A stretch of 45,489 bases of DNA from Acidimicrobiaceae bacterium (GTDB taxonomy: Bacteria; Actinomycetota; Acidimicrobiia; Acidimicrobiales; RAAP-2): NCBI GenBank assembly GCA_003153575.1, contig PLZW01000003.1:61241-106729 (forward strand). The letters are read 5' to 3'. A model generated the notes under the pieces. The model was not told the origin of the DNA. It did not search any database and saw only the letters and a list, made by a program, of their open reading frames with translations. Shown piece by piece: positions 17,455 through 28,290 of this stretch; position 1 is the first letter of the stretch; every line of letters begins with the position of its first letter. The translations under genes and the position numbers were made by a program.

Positions 17455-18837
17455 GTGAACGACACCCAAGTCTTGTGGATATCTTGCGCCGACGCCCTGC
17501 GTGAACAGGTGTCGGACGCCATCTGGCAGGCCTACCTGTCCGGGATCACACCAGTGTCCATCAAAGAGCATGAGATCATCTTGGGCGTTCCCAACAAGTT
17601 GATCCGGGACCGGGTCGAGTCCCGGTTCCTCGGCCTCATCCAGGACACGGTGACCGGCACCCTCGGTCGCGATCTCGTCGTCCACCTCGAGGTCGTTGCA
17701 CCCGATGCGGCGCGCGACCTGGCGGTGGCCGCGGCCGATCCCATCGACGACATCCGACCCTTCCGTGCCGCGCCGGCGCGCCCGAACCTGGGGTCCGACG
17801 TGTCGACCTTGCCGGTGCTCGACCCGCGGTACACGTTCGAGACCTTCGTCATCGCCTCGTCCAACCGGTTCGCCCATGCCGCGGCCCAGTCGGTGGCCGA
17901 ATCGCCAGCCCGCTCCTACAACCCCCTCTTCATCTACGGGGACGCCGGACTGGGCAAGACCCACCTCCTCCACGCCATCGGCAACTACGTGCTGGAGAAC
18001 TTCAGTGGCCGCAACGTGCGGTATGTGACCACCGAGACGTACATGAACGAGTTCGTCGACGCCATCCGCCACAGCTCCACCACAGCGTTCAAGCGCCGCT
18101 ACCGCGAGTGCGACGTTCTCCTGATCGACGACGTCCAGTTCATGGAACGCAAGGAGTCGCTGCAGGAGGAGTTCTTCCACACCTTCAACTCCCTCTACGG
18201 GGCGTCCAAGCAGATCGTCCTCACCTCCGACCGTCCCCCGAAGTCGATCGCCACCCTGGAGGACCGCCTGCGGAGCAGGTTCCTCTCTGGACTGATCACC
18301 GAGGTACAGCCCCCTGAGCTCGAGACACGGCTGGCCATCCTCCAGACCAAGGCCGAGCACGAGCAGGTGGCCGTCCCCGACGAGGTGCTCGAGTTCATCG
18401 CCACCCATGTCAAGGAGAACATCCGTGAGCTCGAGGGCGCTCTGATCCGGGTCACTGCGTTCGCCAGCCTCAACCACCAGCCCATGAGCCGCGCCCTCGC
18501 CGAGGAGGTGCTTTCCGACATCGTCTCGGCGGACCAGCCCCGCCGCATCACCCCCCAGGTGATCCTGGATGCCACCTCCGAGACCTTCGGGTTTTCGGTC
18601 GAGGAGCTGTGCGGTCCCAACAGGAGACGTCCGCTGGTCACGGCACGGCAGGTCAGCATGTATGTCTTCCGGGAGCTCACCGACTTCAGCTACCCCGCCA
18701 TCGGGCGTGAATTCGGCGGTCGCGACCACTCGACCGTGATGCACGCCGTGGAGAAGATCGGCGGCCTCATGAAGGAACGGCACCAGATCTACAACCAGGT
18801 CACCGACCTCATCGTCCGCATCAAGAGCGGTGTGTGA
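17455..18837 (+). CDS. dnaA: Chromosomal replication initiator DnaA
   Basis: 460 residues. Domain I is at the N-terminus, a short linker (about 95-120) follows, then the AAA+ ATPase with Walker A 'GDAGLGKT' (162-169), Walker B 'LLIDD' (222-226) and the sensor region 'LEDRLRSRF'. The C-terminal DNA-binding domain carries the DnaA signature 'GRDHSTV' near residue 422. DnaA-ATP binds boxes in oriC and melts the DNA. The GTG start has GGGCGGAGG five bases upstream; an ATG two bases earlier is out of frame and stops at once. Confidence 0.98.
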   Translation: MNDTQVLWISCADALREQVSDAIWQAYLSGITPVSIKEHEIILGVPNKLIRDRVESRFLGLIQDTVTGTLGRDLVVHLEVVAPDAARDLAVAAADPIDDIRPFRAAPARPNLGSDVSTLPVLDPRYTFETFVIASSNRFAHAAAQSVAESPARSYNPLFIYGDAGLGKTHLLHAIGNYVLENFSGRNVRYVTTETYMNEFVDAIRHSSTTAFKRRYRECDVLLIDDVQFMERKESLQEEFFHTFNSLYGASKQIVLTSDRPPKSIATLEDRLRSRFLSGLITEVQPPELETRLAILQTKAEHEQVAVPDEVLEFIATHVKENIRELEGALIRVTAFASLNHQPMSRALAEEVLSDIVSADQPRRITPQVILDATSETFGFSVEELCGPNRRRPLVTARQVSMYVFRELTDFSYPAIGREFGGRDHSTVMHAVEKIGGLMKERHQIYNQVTDLIVRIKSGV

Positions 18838-19110
18838 TGCACCCCCGGTATCCAGAGCTTGTGCTCATCCTGTGGATATCGCCTGGTGAATCTGGGGTAA
18901 TTCTGTGAACTCCGGTGAACTTGTCCATAACGAGACACCTCACGGACACCCTGGTGGCCCCTCCGCTCCCATTAGGGGGACGGAGCGTGGAAATCTCCAT
19001 ACCCTCTGGCCTTGGACGATTGCTGTCTGTCCACAGTCCACAACCCTTACTACCATCACTACAAATTTCTAATTAACTAACAAAGAAGCAATGCGAGAAA
19101 GGACTTTTTC
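18838..19110. other. oriC: Replication origin oriC (dnaA-dnaN intergenic)
   Basis: 273 bases. Near-consensus DnaA boxes: 18871-18879 (-, TGTGGATAT), 18921-18929 (+, TTGTCCATA), 19027-19035 (+, CTGTCCACA) and a weaker 19034-19042 (+, CAGTCCACA). After the last pair comes TTACTACCATCACTA (19047-19061), which reads as DnaA-trio-like triplets, then an AT-rich stretch to about 19095 that is the probable unwinding site. A hairpin at 18961-18985 (CTCCGCTCCC against GGGGACGGAG, two mismatches) may end dnaA transcription. A GTGAA motif recurs about every 10 bases at 18885-18920. Confidence 0.88.
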
Positions 19111-20259
19111 GTGAAGTTTCGATGCGAGCGTGACTCGTTGGTGGAGGTGCTGGCGACGGCCGGACGGGCTGTCGGCACACGCTCGTCCGCGCAGATGGTC
19201 CTGAGCGGGATCCGGATCGAGACGGTGGGGAACCGCCTATCCGTGATCGGCACCGACCTGGACCTGACGGTCCACGTCGCCACCGAGGCGATCGGCATCA
19301 CCGACGGTGTCTGTGTGGCCCCGGCCAAGCTCCTCACCGACATCGTGCGCTCGCTCGAGCCGGGTGCGGTGACCATCGAGTCCGAGGGGGAGAAGGTCGA
19401 GATCGGAGCGGCCCGGTCGAGGTTCAGTCTGCGCACCTTTCCGGTCGCCGACTTCCCGACACTGCCCGAGCCGCCCGAGCCTGCCACGTTCCTTGCCGCC
19501 TCCGGCCTCGCCAGCGCACTGCGCCAGGTGGTTCGGGCCGCATCGGGCGACGACGCCCGCCCGCTGCTGACCGGTGTCCTCATCGCACCCGAGGGGGCCG
19601 GCGTGCGCCTGGTGGCCACCGACTCCTACCGGCTCGCGCTCCGGGACATCGAGGGCAGCGACGCCTTCGTCGGCACCTCGCAGATCCTCGTCCCGGCCCG
19701 GGCGCTGGCCGAACTGCAACGCCTGTCGGCCCTGGGCACCGGGGCCAAGAGTGGGGATGGCGCGGTCGAGGGTGCGGGTGACAACGGGGCGATGGTCGGT
19801 CTGTCGATCGGCGACCATGACGTGACCTTCACCGCGGGCGATGTCAAGGTGAGTACCAGGCTCCTGGACGGCACCTACCCCGACTACCGCCAACTCATCC
19901 CGGCCGAGTACCCGAACCGCCTCCACGTGGGTAAGGACTCGCTGTTGGACGCGCTCCGGCGGGTGCGGCTCCTCGTGCGGGACAACACCACTCCCGTACG
20001 TCTGTCGATGCGCCACGGAGGCGTCGACCTCACCGTCGTGTCCCAGGAGGTAGGCGACGCCAGCGAGACGGTGGACGCCGACTTCGAGGGGGAGGACCTG
20101 ACCATCGCGTTCAACCCGACCTACCTCATCGACGGGGTGGAGGCCGTGGCCGGCGACGAGGTGCTCCTCGAAACGGTGGACGCCACCAAGCCGGCTACGG
20201 TGCGGGCAGCCGAGGAGACCGACTTCCGGTATCTGCTGATGCCCGTCCGCGTGTCCTGA
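19111..20259 (+). CDS. dnaN: DNA polymerase III beta subunit (sliding clamp)
   Basis: 382 residues with the three-fold clamp architecture. The N-terminus 'MKFRCERDSLVEVLATAGRAV', the first-domain end 'RFSLRTFPVADFPTLP', the second-domain 'LTGVLIAPEGAGVRLVATDSYRLAL' and the C-terminus 'RYLLMPVRVS' are all typical. The ring tethers polymerase to DNA and is a hub for repair proteins. The GTG start follows GAAAGGA. A Gly/Ala/Asp-rich insertion sits near residue 210-235 ('GAKSGDGAVEGAGDNGAMVG'). Confidence 0.97.
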   Translation: MKFRCERDSLVEVLATAGRAVGTRSSAQMVLSGIRIETVGNRLSVIGTDLDLTVHVATEAIGITDGVCVAPAKLLTDIVRSLEPGAVTIESEGEKVEIGAARSRFSLRTFPVADFPTLPEPPEPATFLAASGLASALRQVVRAASGDDARPLLTGVLIAPEGAGVRLVATDSYRLALRDIEGSDAFVGTSQILVPARALAELQRLSALGTGAKSGDGAVEGAGDNGAMVGLSIGDHDVTFTAGDVKVSTRLLDGTYPDYRQLIPAEYPNRLHVGKDSLLDALRRVRLLVRDNTTPVRLSMRHGGVDLTVVSQEVGDASETVDADFEGEDLTIAFNPTYLIDGVEAVAGDEVLLETVDATKPATVRAAEETDFRYLLMPVRVS

Positions 20260-20282
20260 ACCGGCCCGGGGCCCGGTAGACC

Positions 20283-21377
20283 GTGCACCTCGTCTCACTC
20301 GCCATCACCGACTTCCGCAACCTGGCCAGCACCGCCATCGAGCTCGATCCCGAGGGGACCACGGTCATCACCGGGCTGAACGGGGCCGGTAAGACCAGCC
20401 TGCTCGAGGCGGCCGCCTATCTGGCGACCCTGCAGTCCTTCCGGGGCTCGCCGAAGGAGGCCCTGGTCCGACGGGGCGCCGAGCGGGCCATCCTGCGGGC
20501 CGAGACGAGAAAGGGGGACCGGACACTCACCATCGAGGCCGAGATCCTGGCGACGGGCCGGGCGCGGACCCAGGTGAACCGACAGGTGGTCCGTCGCCGG
20601 GTCGACCTGCACGAGGCGCTGCTCGTCACGGTGTTCTCACCCGAGGACATCGGGGTGGTCCGCTCCGGGCCCGCCGACCGCCGGCGCTTCCTCGACGAGA
20701 CCCTGGCCGTGGTCGATCCCAAGGCCGCCCGGTCGGCCGAGGAGGTCGAGAAGGTCCTGCGGCAGCGGGCAGCCCTGCTCCGGGGTTCGGGTCGGACACT
20801 GCGGGCCGAGGCGGCGGACACCCTCGACGTGTGGGACCTGCGGCTCGACGACTCGGGAACCCGGTTGGTCGAGGCCCGCGAACAGCTCGTGGAGCGGCTG
20901 GCACCGTCGGTCACCGAGCACTATGCCCGGCTCGCAGGCAGGCGCACCGATGTCGGAATGTCCTACGGGCGGTCTTGGACCGGGCCGCTCCTCGCTGCCC
21001 TGGGCGCGGCCCGCGACAAGGACGTGCAGCGCGGGGTATCGACGGTCGGGCCCCACCGCGACGAGCTCGAGCTGACCCTGGCGGGACTGCCGTCAAGAAC
21101 CCACGCCTCCCAGGGGGAGCAGCGTTCTCTGGCCCTGGCCCTCCAGCTGGCCGCCCACCAGTTGGCCACCGAACGGCTCGGCACGGCGCCGGTGCTCCTG
21201 CTCGACGACGTGTTCTCCGAACTCGACCCGCTGCGGTCACGGGCGCTGCTGGAGGGGCTCCCGCCGGGCCAGGTACTGCTCACCACCGCCCAGCCGGCCC
21301 CTCCCGAAGTGGTGGCGGACCGGGTCTACGCCATGGCCGAAGGCGGCCACGTGGAGGCCATGGGAGGCGTGCCGTGA
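20283..21377 (+). CDS. recF: DNA replication and repair protein RecF
   Basis: 364 residues of an SMC-like ABC ATPase. Walker A 'GLNGAGKTS' is at 31-39, the ABC signature 'ASQGEQRSLALAL' near residue 278 and Walker B 'VLLLDDVFSELD' near residue 306. RecF with RecO and RecR loads RecA at gaps. The GTG start lies 23 bases after dnaN with only a weak ribosome binding site, which suggests coupling to dnaN. The end overlaps the dciA-like gene by four bases. Confidence 0.95.
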   Translation: MHLVSLAITDFRNLASTAIELDPEGTTVITGLNGAGKTSLLEAAAYLATLQSFRGSPKEALVRRGAERAILRAETRKGDRTLTIEAEILATGRARTQVNRQVVRRRVDLHEALLVTVFSPEDIGVVRSGPADRRRFLDETLAVVDPKAARSAEEVEKVLRQRAALLRGSGRTLRAEAADTLDVWDLRLDDSGTRLVEAREQLVERLAPSVTEHYARLAGRRTDVGMSYGRSWTGPLLAALGAARDKDVQRGVSTVGPHRDELELTLAGLPSRTHASQGEQRSLALALQLAAHQLATERLGTAPVLLLDDVFSELDPLRSRALLEGLPPGQVLLTTAQPAPPEVVADRVYAMAEGGHVEAMGGVP

Positions 21378-21694
21378 GCCCGGAGCCGTTCCACCGTCGC
21401 GACTCCGAGCCGCGCACGCTCGACGGCTCGCTCGAAGCGCTCTCGAAGCAGCTCGGACTCGAGGGCGCGCTCGGCGTCGGCCGGCTGTTCGCCGGTTGGA
21501 CGGAGATCGTCGGAGAGGCCATGGCCGAGCACGTCCAGCCGGTCCGGATCGACCGATCCGCCCTGGTGGTGACCGTCGATCACCCGGCCTGGGCGACCCA
21601 GGTCCGGCGGCTCGGGGACACGCTCCTCGACCGGGCCTCGGCCCACGCCGGGGTCGAGCGACCCGAGCGGCTGGACGTCCGGATCCAACGCTGA
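21374..21694 (+). CDS. DciA-like (DUF721) protein
   Basis: 106 residues starting at a GTG that overlaps the recF stop (GTGA). The DUF721 core is recognisable: 'LFAGWTEIVGEAMAEHVQPVRI' and 'LVVTVDHPAWATQVRRLGDTLLDR'. Proteins of this family at the recF-gyrB position (Rv0004 in mycobacteria) are linked to loading of the replicative helicase DnaB. That role fits the neighbours but is transferred from the family. Confidence 0.88.
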   Translation: MSPEPFHRRDSEPRTLDGSLEALSKQLGLEGALGVGRLFAGWTEIVGEAMAEHVQPVRIDRSALVVTVDHPAWATQVRRLGDTLLDRASAHAGVERPERLDVRIQR

Positions 21695-21715
21695 GAAGGG
21701 TCCTCGCGGGGCTGA

Positions 21716-23812
<2,097 letters not shown>

Positions 23813-23907
23813 GGTGAGGGACGACGGACCACAGGGCCTCGCGCCCGATCCGGTCACATCGGTGACCACAGCAGAGCAGACGAGGACAACGCAGATGGAG
23901 ACAGTGG

Positions 23908-26397
23908 ATGCCTAGAGGTGACAGCGAGGGCCGGAGCGGGTCCGACACCACCGACGACGTCGTCACCGGGTTCATCGAGCCCATCGAGATCCAGGAGGAG
24001 ATGGAGCGCTCGTTCCTCGAGTACTCGATGTCGGTCATCGTCTCGCGTGCTCTGCCCGACGTGCGGGACGGCCTGAAGCCGGTCCACCGCCGGATCCTCT
24101 ACTCCATGTACGACCAGCGGCTGCTGCCCGACCGCCCCCACACGAAGTGCGCCAAGGTGGTCGGCGACGTCATGGGCACGTACCACCCCCACGGCGACTC
24201 GGCCATCTACGAAGCCCTGGCCCGCATGGTCCAGGACTTCTCGATGCGGCACCCATTGATCGACGGGCACGGCAATTTCGGGGGCACCGGGCCCGACGAG
24301 GGACCGGCCGCCATGCGGTACACGGAGTGTCGGCTCGGGGCCCTCGCCCTCGAGCTGATGAGCGGCATCGATCAGGAGACGGTCGATTTCGTCGCCAACT
24401 ACGACGCCACCTCGCTGGAGCCGACGGTTCTCCCCGCCCGGTTCCCCAACATGCTCGTCAACGGGTCCCAGGGCATCGCGGTGGGCATGGCCACCAACAT
24501 CCCGCCCCACAACCTGGGCGAGGTGATCGACGCCACCGCCCATCTCCTCGAGCACCCCGACGCTACGCCGGACGACCTGATGCAGTTCATCAAGGGCCCG
24601 GACTTCCCGACCGGCGCCCTGATCCTCGGCCGCCAGGGCCTCCAGGACGCACTGCGTACCGGACGGGGCTCCATCAAACTGCGTGCCGTCGCCGACATCG
24701 AGGAGGGCCGCGACGGAGCGACCCGCATCGTCGTGACCGAGATGCCCTACCAGACGTCGATCGCCTCGGTCTCCAAGCGGATCGAGGACCTGGTGCGGGC
24801 GGGTGACCTCGACGGAATCGCCGAGGCCCAGGACGACTCGTCCGGCGGCAAGACCCGGCTCGTCATCCGCCTCAAGCGCGACGCCAATGCCAACGTGGTC
24901 CTCAACAACCTGTTCAAGCAGACGCCGATGCAGACCACCTTCAGTGTGAACGCGGTGGCCCTGGTCGACGGGGTGCCGCGCACCCTCAACGTGGCCCAGA
25001 TGCTGACGCACTACGTGGCCCACCAGGTCGAAGTGGTCACCCGGCGGTCCGAGTTCCTGCTGGAGAAGGCCCGGAAGCGGGCCCATGTGGTCGAGGGCCT
25101 GCTCAAGGCCATCGACATGCTCGACCAGGTCATCGCCACCATCCGGGGCTCCGACGACCGTCCGGCCGCTCTCGAGGCGCTCTGCGTCGCCCCGTTCGAT
25201 TTTTCGGAGGAGCAGGCCAACCACATCCTGGACATGACGCTGGCCCGGCTCACCCGGCTGGGGCGGACCAACCTCGAAGAGGAACTGGCCAAGCTGCTCG
25301 AGGAGATCGCCGAGCTCGAGTCGATCCTGAACGACCCGGCCAAGCTGCGCGGCGTGATCGCCGGCGAGCTGGGGGAGATCCGGGAGAAGTTCGCCAACGA
25401 ACGGCGCACGATCATCACCCACGACCCGGGCGACATGAACGTCGAGGACCTGGTGGACGACGAGGAGATCGTCGTCACCATGAGCCGCGCCGGCTACATC
25501 AAGGCGGTGTCGGCCGACGCCTTCCGGACACAGGCCCGAGGTGGGCGCGGCGTCCAGGGGGCCAAGCTGAAGGAAGAGGATCTGATCGACGACGTGGTGC
25601 ACACGTCGTCGCACGCCCACCTGCTGCTCTTCTCCAACCGCGGCCGGGTGTTCCGGCTCCGCGCCCTCGAGATCCCGGTGAAGGAACGGGCGGCCCGGGG
25701 GACGGCCATCGTCAATCTGTTGCCCCTGTCGCCGAGCGAGAGCATCCAGGCCATCATCGGCACCCGCGACTTTCCGGCCGACAACTTCCTGGTGTTCGCG
25801 ACCAAGCACGGCCAGATCAAGAAGACCGCCTTCAGCGAGTACGACAAGTCCCGGCGCGAGGGCTTCATCGCCATCAACCTCCGCGACGGCGACGAGCTGG
25901 TCCGGGTGGTCGAGACCCACGGCGACGACGATGTCTTCATCGTCACCTCGTCGGGGATGACGATCCGGTTCTCGGAGCATGACGTGCGGTCGATGGGCCG
26001 CGACGCCGCCGGCGTCCGGGGCGTCCGTCTCAAGCCCGAGGACGAGGTCGTGTCTTGCGACATCGCACGCGATGAAGCCGACATCCTGATCGTGACCGAC
26101 GCCGGCTACGGCAAGCGAACCAAGGTGGACCGGTTCAACAGCCAGGCCCGCGGCGGCCAGGGGGTGCGGGGCATCAAGCTCACGGCCAAGCGTGGTCGGG
26201 TGGTTGCCGCGTTCATGGCCGGCCTCGAGGACGAGCTGTTGCTCATCTCGACGTCGGGCGTGGTGATCCGGACTTCGGTGCGCGAGATCGCCAGCCAGGG
26301 CCGGGACGCAACCGGGGTGCGGGTCATGAACCTGGGCGAGGGCGACGCGGTGGCGGCCGTGGCACCGGTGGCCGGCGAGACTTCCGACGACGCCTGA
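23908..26397 (+). CDS. gyrA: DNA gyrase subunit A
   Basis: 829 residues. The winged-helix active site is '[13 protein letters not shown]', with catalytic Tyr138. The quinolone-determining region reads '[19 protein letters not shown]', with Ser98 at the Ser83 position of E. coli and Glu102 at the Asp87 position. The C-terminal half has the repeated beta-pinwheel blades, including a GyrA-box-like '[10 protein letters not shown]' at about 537-546 and a related '[10 protein letters not shown]' later. GyrA cuts and rejoins DNA. It follows gyrB after 95 bases and is probably co-transcribed. Confidence 0.97.
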   Translation: MPRGDSEGRSGSDTTDDVVTGFIEPIEIQEEMERSFLEYSMSVIVSRALPDVRDGLKPVHRRILYSMYDQRLLPDRPHTKCAKVVGDVMGTYHPHGDSAIYEALARMVQDFSMRHPLIDGHGNFGGTGPDEGPAAMRYTECRLGALALELMSGIDQETVDFVANYDATSLEPTVLPARFPNMLVNGSQGIAVGMATNIPPHNLGEVIDATAHLLEHPDATPDDLMQFIKGPDFPTGALILGRQGLQDALRTGRGSIKLRAVADIEEGRDGATRIVVTEMPYQTSIASVSKRIEDLVRAGDLDGIAEAQDDSSGGKTRLVIRLKRDANANVVLNNLFKQTPMQTTFSVNAVALVDGVPRTLNVAQMLTHYVAHQVEVVTRRSEFLLEKARKRAHVVEGLLKAIDMLDQVIATIRGSDDRPAALEALCVAPFDFSEEQANHILDMTLARLTRLGRTNLEEELAKLLEEIAELESILNDPAKLRGVIAGELGEIREKFANERRTIITHDPGDMNVEDLVDDEEIVVTMSRAGYIKAVSADAFRTQARGGRGVQGAKLKEEDLIDDVVHTSSHAHLLLFSNRGRVFRLRALEIPVKERAARGTAIVNLLPLSPSESIQAIIGTRDFPADNFLVFATKHGQIKKTAFSEYDKSRREGFIAINLRDGDELVRVVETHGDDDVFIVTSSGMTIRFSEHDVRSMGRDAAGVRGVRLKPEDEVVSCDIARDEADILIVTDAGYGKRTKVDRFNSQARGGQGVRGIKLTAKRGRVVAAFMAGLEDELLLISTSGVVIRTSVREIASQGRDATGVRVMNLGEGDAVAAVAPVAGETSDDA

Positions 26398-26464
26398 GGC
26401 GGGGTTCGGGGGTCGGCAGCATCCGGCAGGGCGCGACGACTTCGGATGCGTGGTCGACGTGGTG

Positions 26465-26470
26465 TAGCGT
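26465..26470 (+). promoter_or_regulatory. Possible -10 box of the tRNA-Ile gene
   Basis: TAGCGT, 15 nt before the first base of the mature tRNA. No -35 box is recognised. Confidence 0.3.
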
Positions 26471-26485
26471 GAGCATCCGGTTTGC

Positions 26486-26562
26486 GGGGCTATAGCTCAG
26501 TTGGTTAGAGCGCAGCACTGATAATGCTGAGGTCACAAGTTCGATTCTTGTTAGCCCCACCA
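26486..26562 (+). tRNA. ileT: tRNA-Ile (anticodon GAT)
   Basis: Complete cloverleaf: acceptor GGGGCTA pairs with TAGCCCC; D-arm 'GCTCAGTTGGTTAGAGC'; anticodon stem CAGCA/TGCTG around loop CTGATAA with anticodon GAT; T-arm ACAAG-TTCGATT-CTTGT. The CCA end is encoded (26560-26562). A tRNA-Ile follows gyrA in many actinobacteria. The recombinase remnant downstream suggests its 3' end served as an attachment site. Confidence 0.97.
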
Positions 26563-26569
26563 GGTCAGA

Positions 26570-26597
26570 GGCACTTTCTGGGGTTATCGGAAGTGCC
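26570..26597 (+). terminator. Weak hairpin after tRNA-Ile
   Basis: Arms GGCACTT (26570-26576) and AAGTGCC (26591-26597) with a 14-base loop, beginning 8 bases after the tRNA. There is no T-run. It could end the tRNA transcript or belong to the attachment region. Confidence 0.35.
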
Positions 26598-26648
26598 AAT
26601 GTCCTACAGAAGTCCTAATATGGTCCCGGGGCCGGTAGCCCTGGGGTC

Positions 26649-27086
26649 ATGGCAAGGACCAGCAGTACGAACCGACCCGGGACCATGCGCGAGCGCTCGC
26701 CCGGCCGCTGGCAGTTGCGCGCCTTTTCCGGCTTCGACCCCGTGACCGGCAACCCACGCCAGGCGACCCGCACCTTCAGGGGCAGCGAACGAGCCGCATC
26801 CAAGGCGCTCGGTACCCTCGTGGCCGAGGTCGAAGCCGGGAGTTCGGCCCCGACGTCCTGGCGCCCCTGGACGGAAGTAGTGGTGAACCCGCAGGCAAAC
26901 AGGGAGCAGCTCAGGTCTTCCGCTTCGTCGCCCAGCGGTCGTAGGGCTGCCGGCGAGAGGAGCGGGCAAGGGGTCGGACGCGGCATTCGACGCAAGCACT
27001 TGGTTCCCCATCACATAGGACGGTGCCCCCGAACAGTCCCCGGGGTCAGTGGGGCACGCAGGGGCAGTGCGAGTATCAAGAAGTGA
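26649..27086 (+). pseudogene. Tyrosine recombinase (phage integrase) remnant, N-terminal part only
   Basis: The first 70 or so residues match the N-terminal arm-binding region of actinobacterial integrases: 'GTMRERSPGRWQLRAFSGFD', 'VTGNPRQATRTFRGSERAA', 'ALGTLVAEVEAGSSAPTS'. After about base 26860 the frame no longer resembles an integrase, and neither the core-binding nor the catalytic domain (R-H-R-Y residues) is present nearby. It lies 86 bases after tRNA-Ile in the same direction, the common layout for an integrated element inserted at a tRNA gene. I read it as the stub left after deletion of the element. Confidence 0.75.
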
Positions 27087-27383
27087 CCAGCTTCGTCAGC
27101 GATCAACTCCGTGCGCTCAGAGCTTTCCAGTCCACGGAAATCGGCTTGTGGAGCGGCATGGAGGTCACCATCTGGGCAGATGGAACTCACCGCGAACCTG
27201 TGTTCCATCCCCCGGACGTGCCATGTCTACAGTTCGACCATCTCATAGCCCGCTTCCCTTGACAGCCACTGCCAGGGGATCAGCGAGACATCTGGTATCT
27301 GAGAGGGGCGTGACTAGGGGCCTGGGTCTCCGGGGACCGCAGGTCGAGACGTTGCCAGACGTTCTGCCAGCTAGAGCTCTCCG
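27087..27383. other. Intergenic stretch after the integrase remnant
   Basis: About 300 bases. A short frame from GTG 27083 to 27262 encodes 59 residues ('WSGMEVTIWADGTHREPVF') without a ribosome binding site or a known family. I see nothing firm here. Confidence 0.4.
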
Positions 27384-27854
27384 TTAGCTCCCGGACGCGC
27401 CGCGGCGATTGTCACCGAAGTCGCGATTTGGCGCCTCGTCGAAGTAGGTCTGCGCGAGCCTTAGCACCTGCTCCTCGTCGACATGGTCGATGTCGACGCG
27501 CACGTCAGCTACCAGTTTCGCTGCGACATCCGGGCGTTGGTGTTCGACGTACGACACCCAGTGGTGCGATGCGTTGGCCTTACCGTTGCCATGACCGAAG
27601 ATGAGGATCGCGCCTGCGGGGGCGAGTTCGTCGGCGATCTCCTCCCAGTAGGCAGGACTGTCGTCTTCGTAAGTCCCCGATGGATTCCCGGCTTTGTGGT
27701 GGACCTTGTGGAACCGCCCGTGCGGATCGGGAGCCACAATGCGCTCGGGCCGCTCTCCGGGCTTCGCATCGGTGGCGTAGATGTACGTGTCGCGGAAGGA
27801 AATGACGGCGACCACGTTCTTGTTTCGAATGAGATCCCCGTCTTGGTCAACCAT
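27384..27854 (-). CDS. Bacterial eRF1-like (baeRF / 'translational machinery protein') homologue
   Basis: 156 residues. The middle part follows small proteins annotated as translational machinery or host-attachment proteins, which resemble the third domain of archaeal/eukaryotic release factor eRF1. Features are an N-terminal 'VVAVISFRDTYIYATDA', a His-rich 'GRFHKVHHKAGNPSG', the core 'YWEEIADELAPAGAILIFGHGNGKANASHHWVSYVE' and the end 'DEEQVLRLAQTYFDEAPNRDFG'. Their function is not established; a role at stalled ribosomes is a family-level guess. The ATG at 27852-27854 has GAGGAAG nine bases upstream; a TTG one codon earlier is also possible. Flanking genes give no hint. Confidence 0.7.
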   Translation of the reverse strand: MVDQDGDLIRNKNVVAVISFRDTYIYATDAKPGERPERIVAPDPHGRFHKVHHKAGNPSGTYEDDSPAYWEEIADELAPAGAILIFGHGNGKANASHHWVSYVEHQRPDVAAKLVADVRVDIDHVDEEQVLRLAQTYFDEAPNRDFGDNRRGASGS

Positions 27855-28290
27855 CAAACTTCGCTTCCTCTCTCCTCGAGCTATCCGACCGCGCAGTGGA
27901 AACCTGAAGCGGCCAGCATCCGTCGGAGGTCGATGACCTGGTCTCTATTGGCGAGGATATCGGAGTTGACCGAAGGTCGCGGACCGACAGGGATGCTTTG
28001 AAACCGCAAACGTGGGAGCGCAAGATGCCGAAGCATCACGCTCGGCGAGTTCAAGCGGTCAGCGCAACGACGACGGCATCGTAGCGGTCTTGGGCAATGT
28101 CCCAGTGGTGTAGTCGGCGGGGCATCGTGTTGGTCCAGAGGCTGATCCGGCCGAGGTCTCGCTGAGCGGAGAGAACGAGTGGAGGTATGGGGGGCTTGAG
28201 CGAGCGACTGAGCTAGGGAGTGCCCACCCTGATTTGGCGGCCGGACCGGTCCGGTGCCGCTCCTCGTGGACCCGGGTAGCGTCGACCGCA
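27855..28290. other. Intergenic stretch with a possible gene fragment
   Basis: 436 bases. On the minus strand an open frame ending at 28051 has a protein-like end ('LWTNTMPRRLHHWDIAQ' followed by 'DRYDAVVVALTA') but no start signal. It may be the C-terminal leftover of a deleted gene. TAGCGT at 28277-28282 lies 8 nt before the next start codon and could be its -10 box. Confidence 0.4.

Noticed and set aside
23854..25980. Minus-strand open frame of 708 codons opposite gyrA
   Set aside because: Antisense shadow; composition is artificial and there is no start signal.
27023..27262. Small open frame after the integrase stub
   Set aside because: No ribosome binding site, no family and too short to judge; left as part of an intergenic entry.
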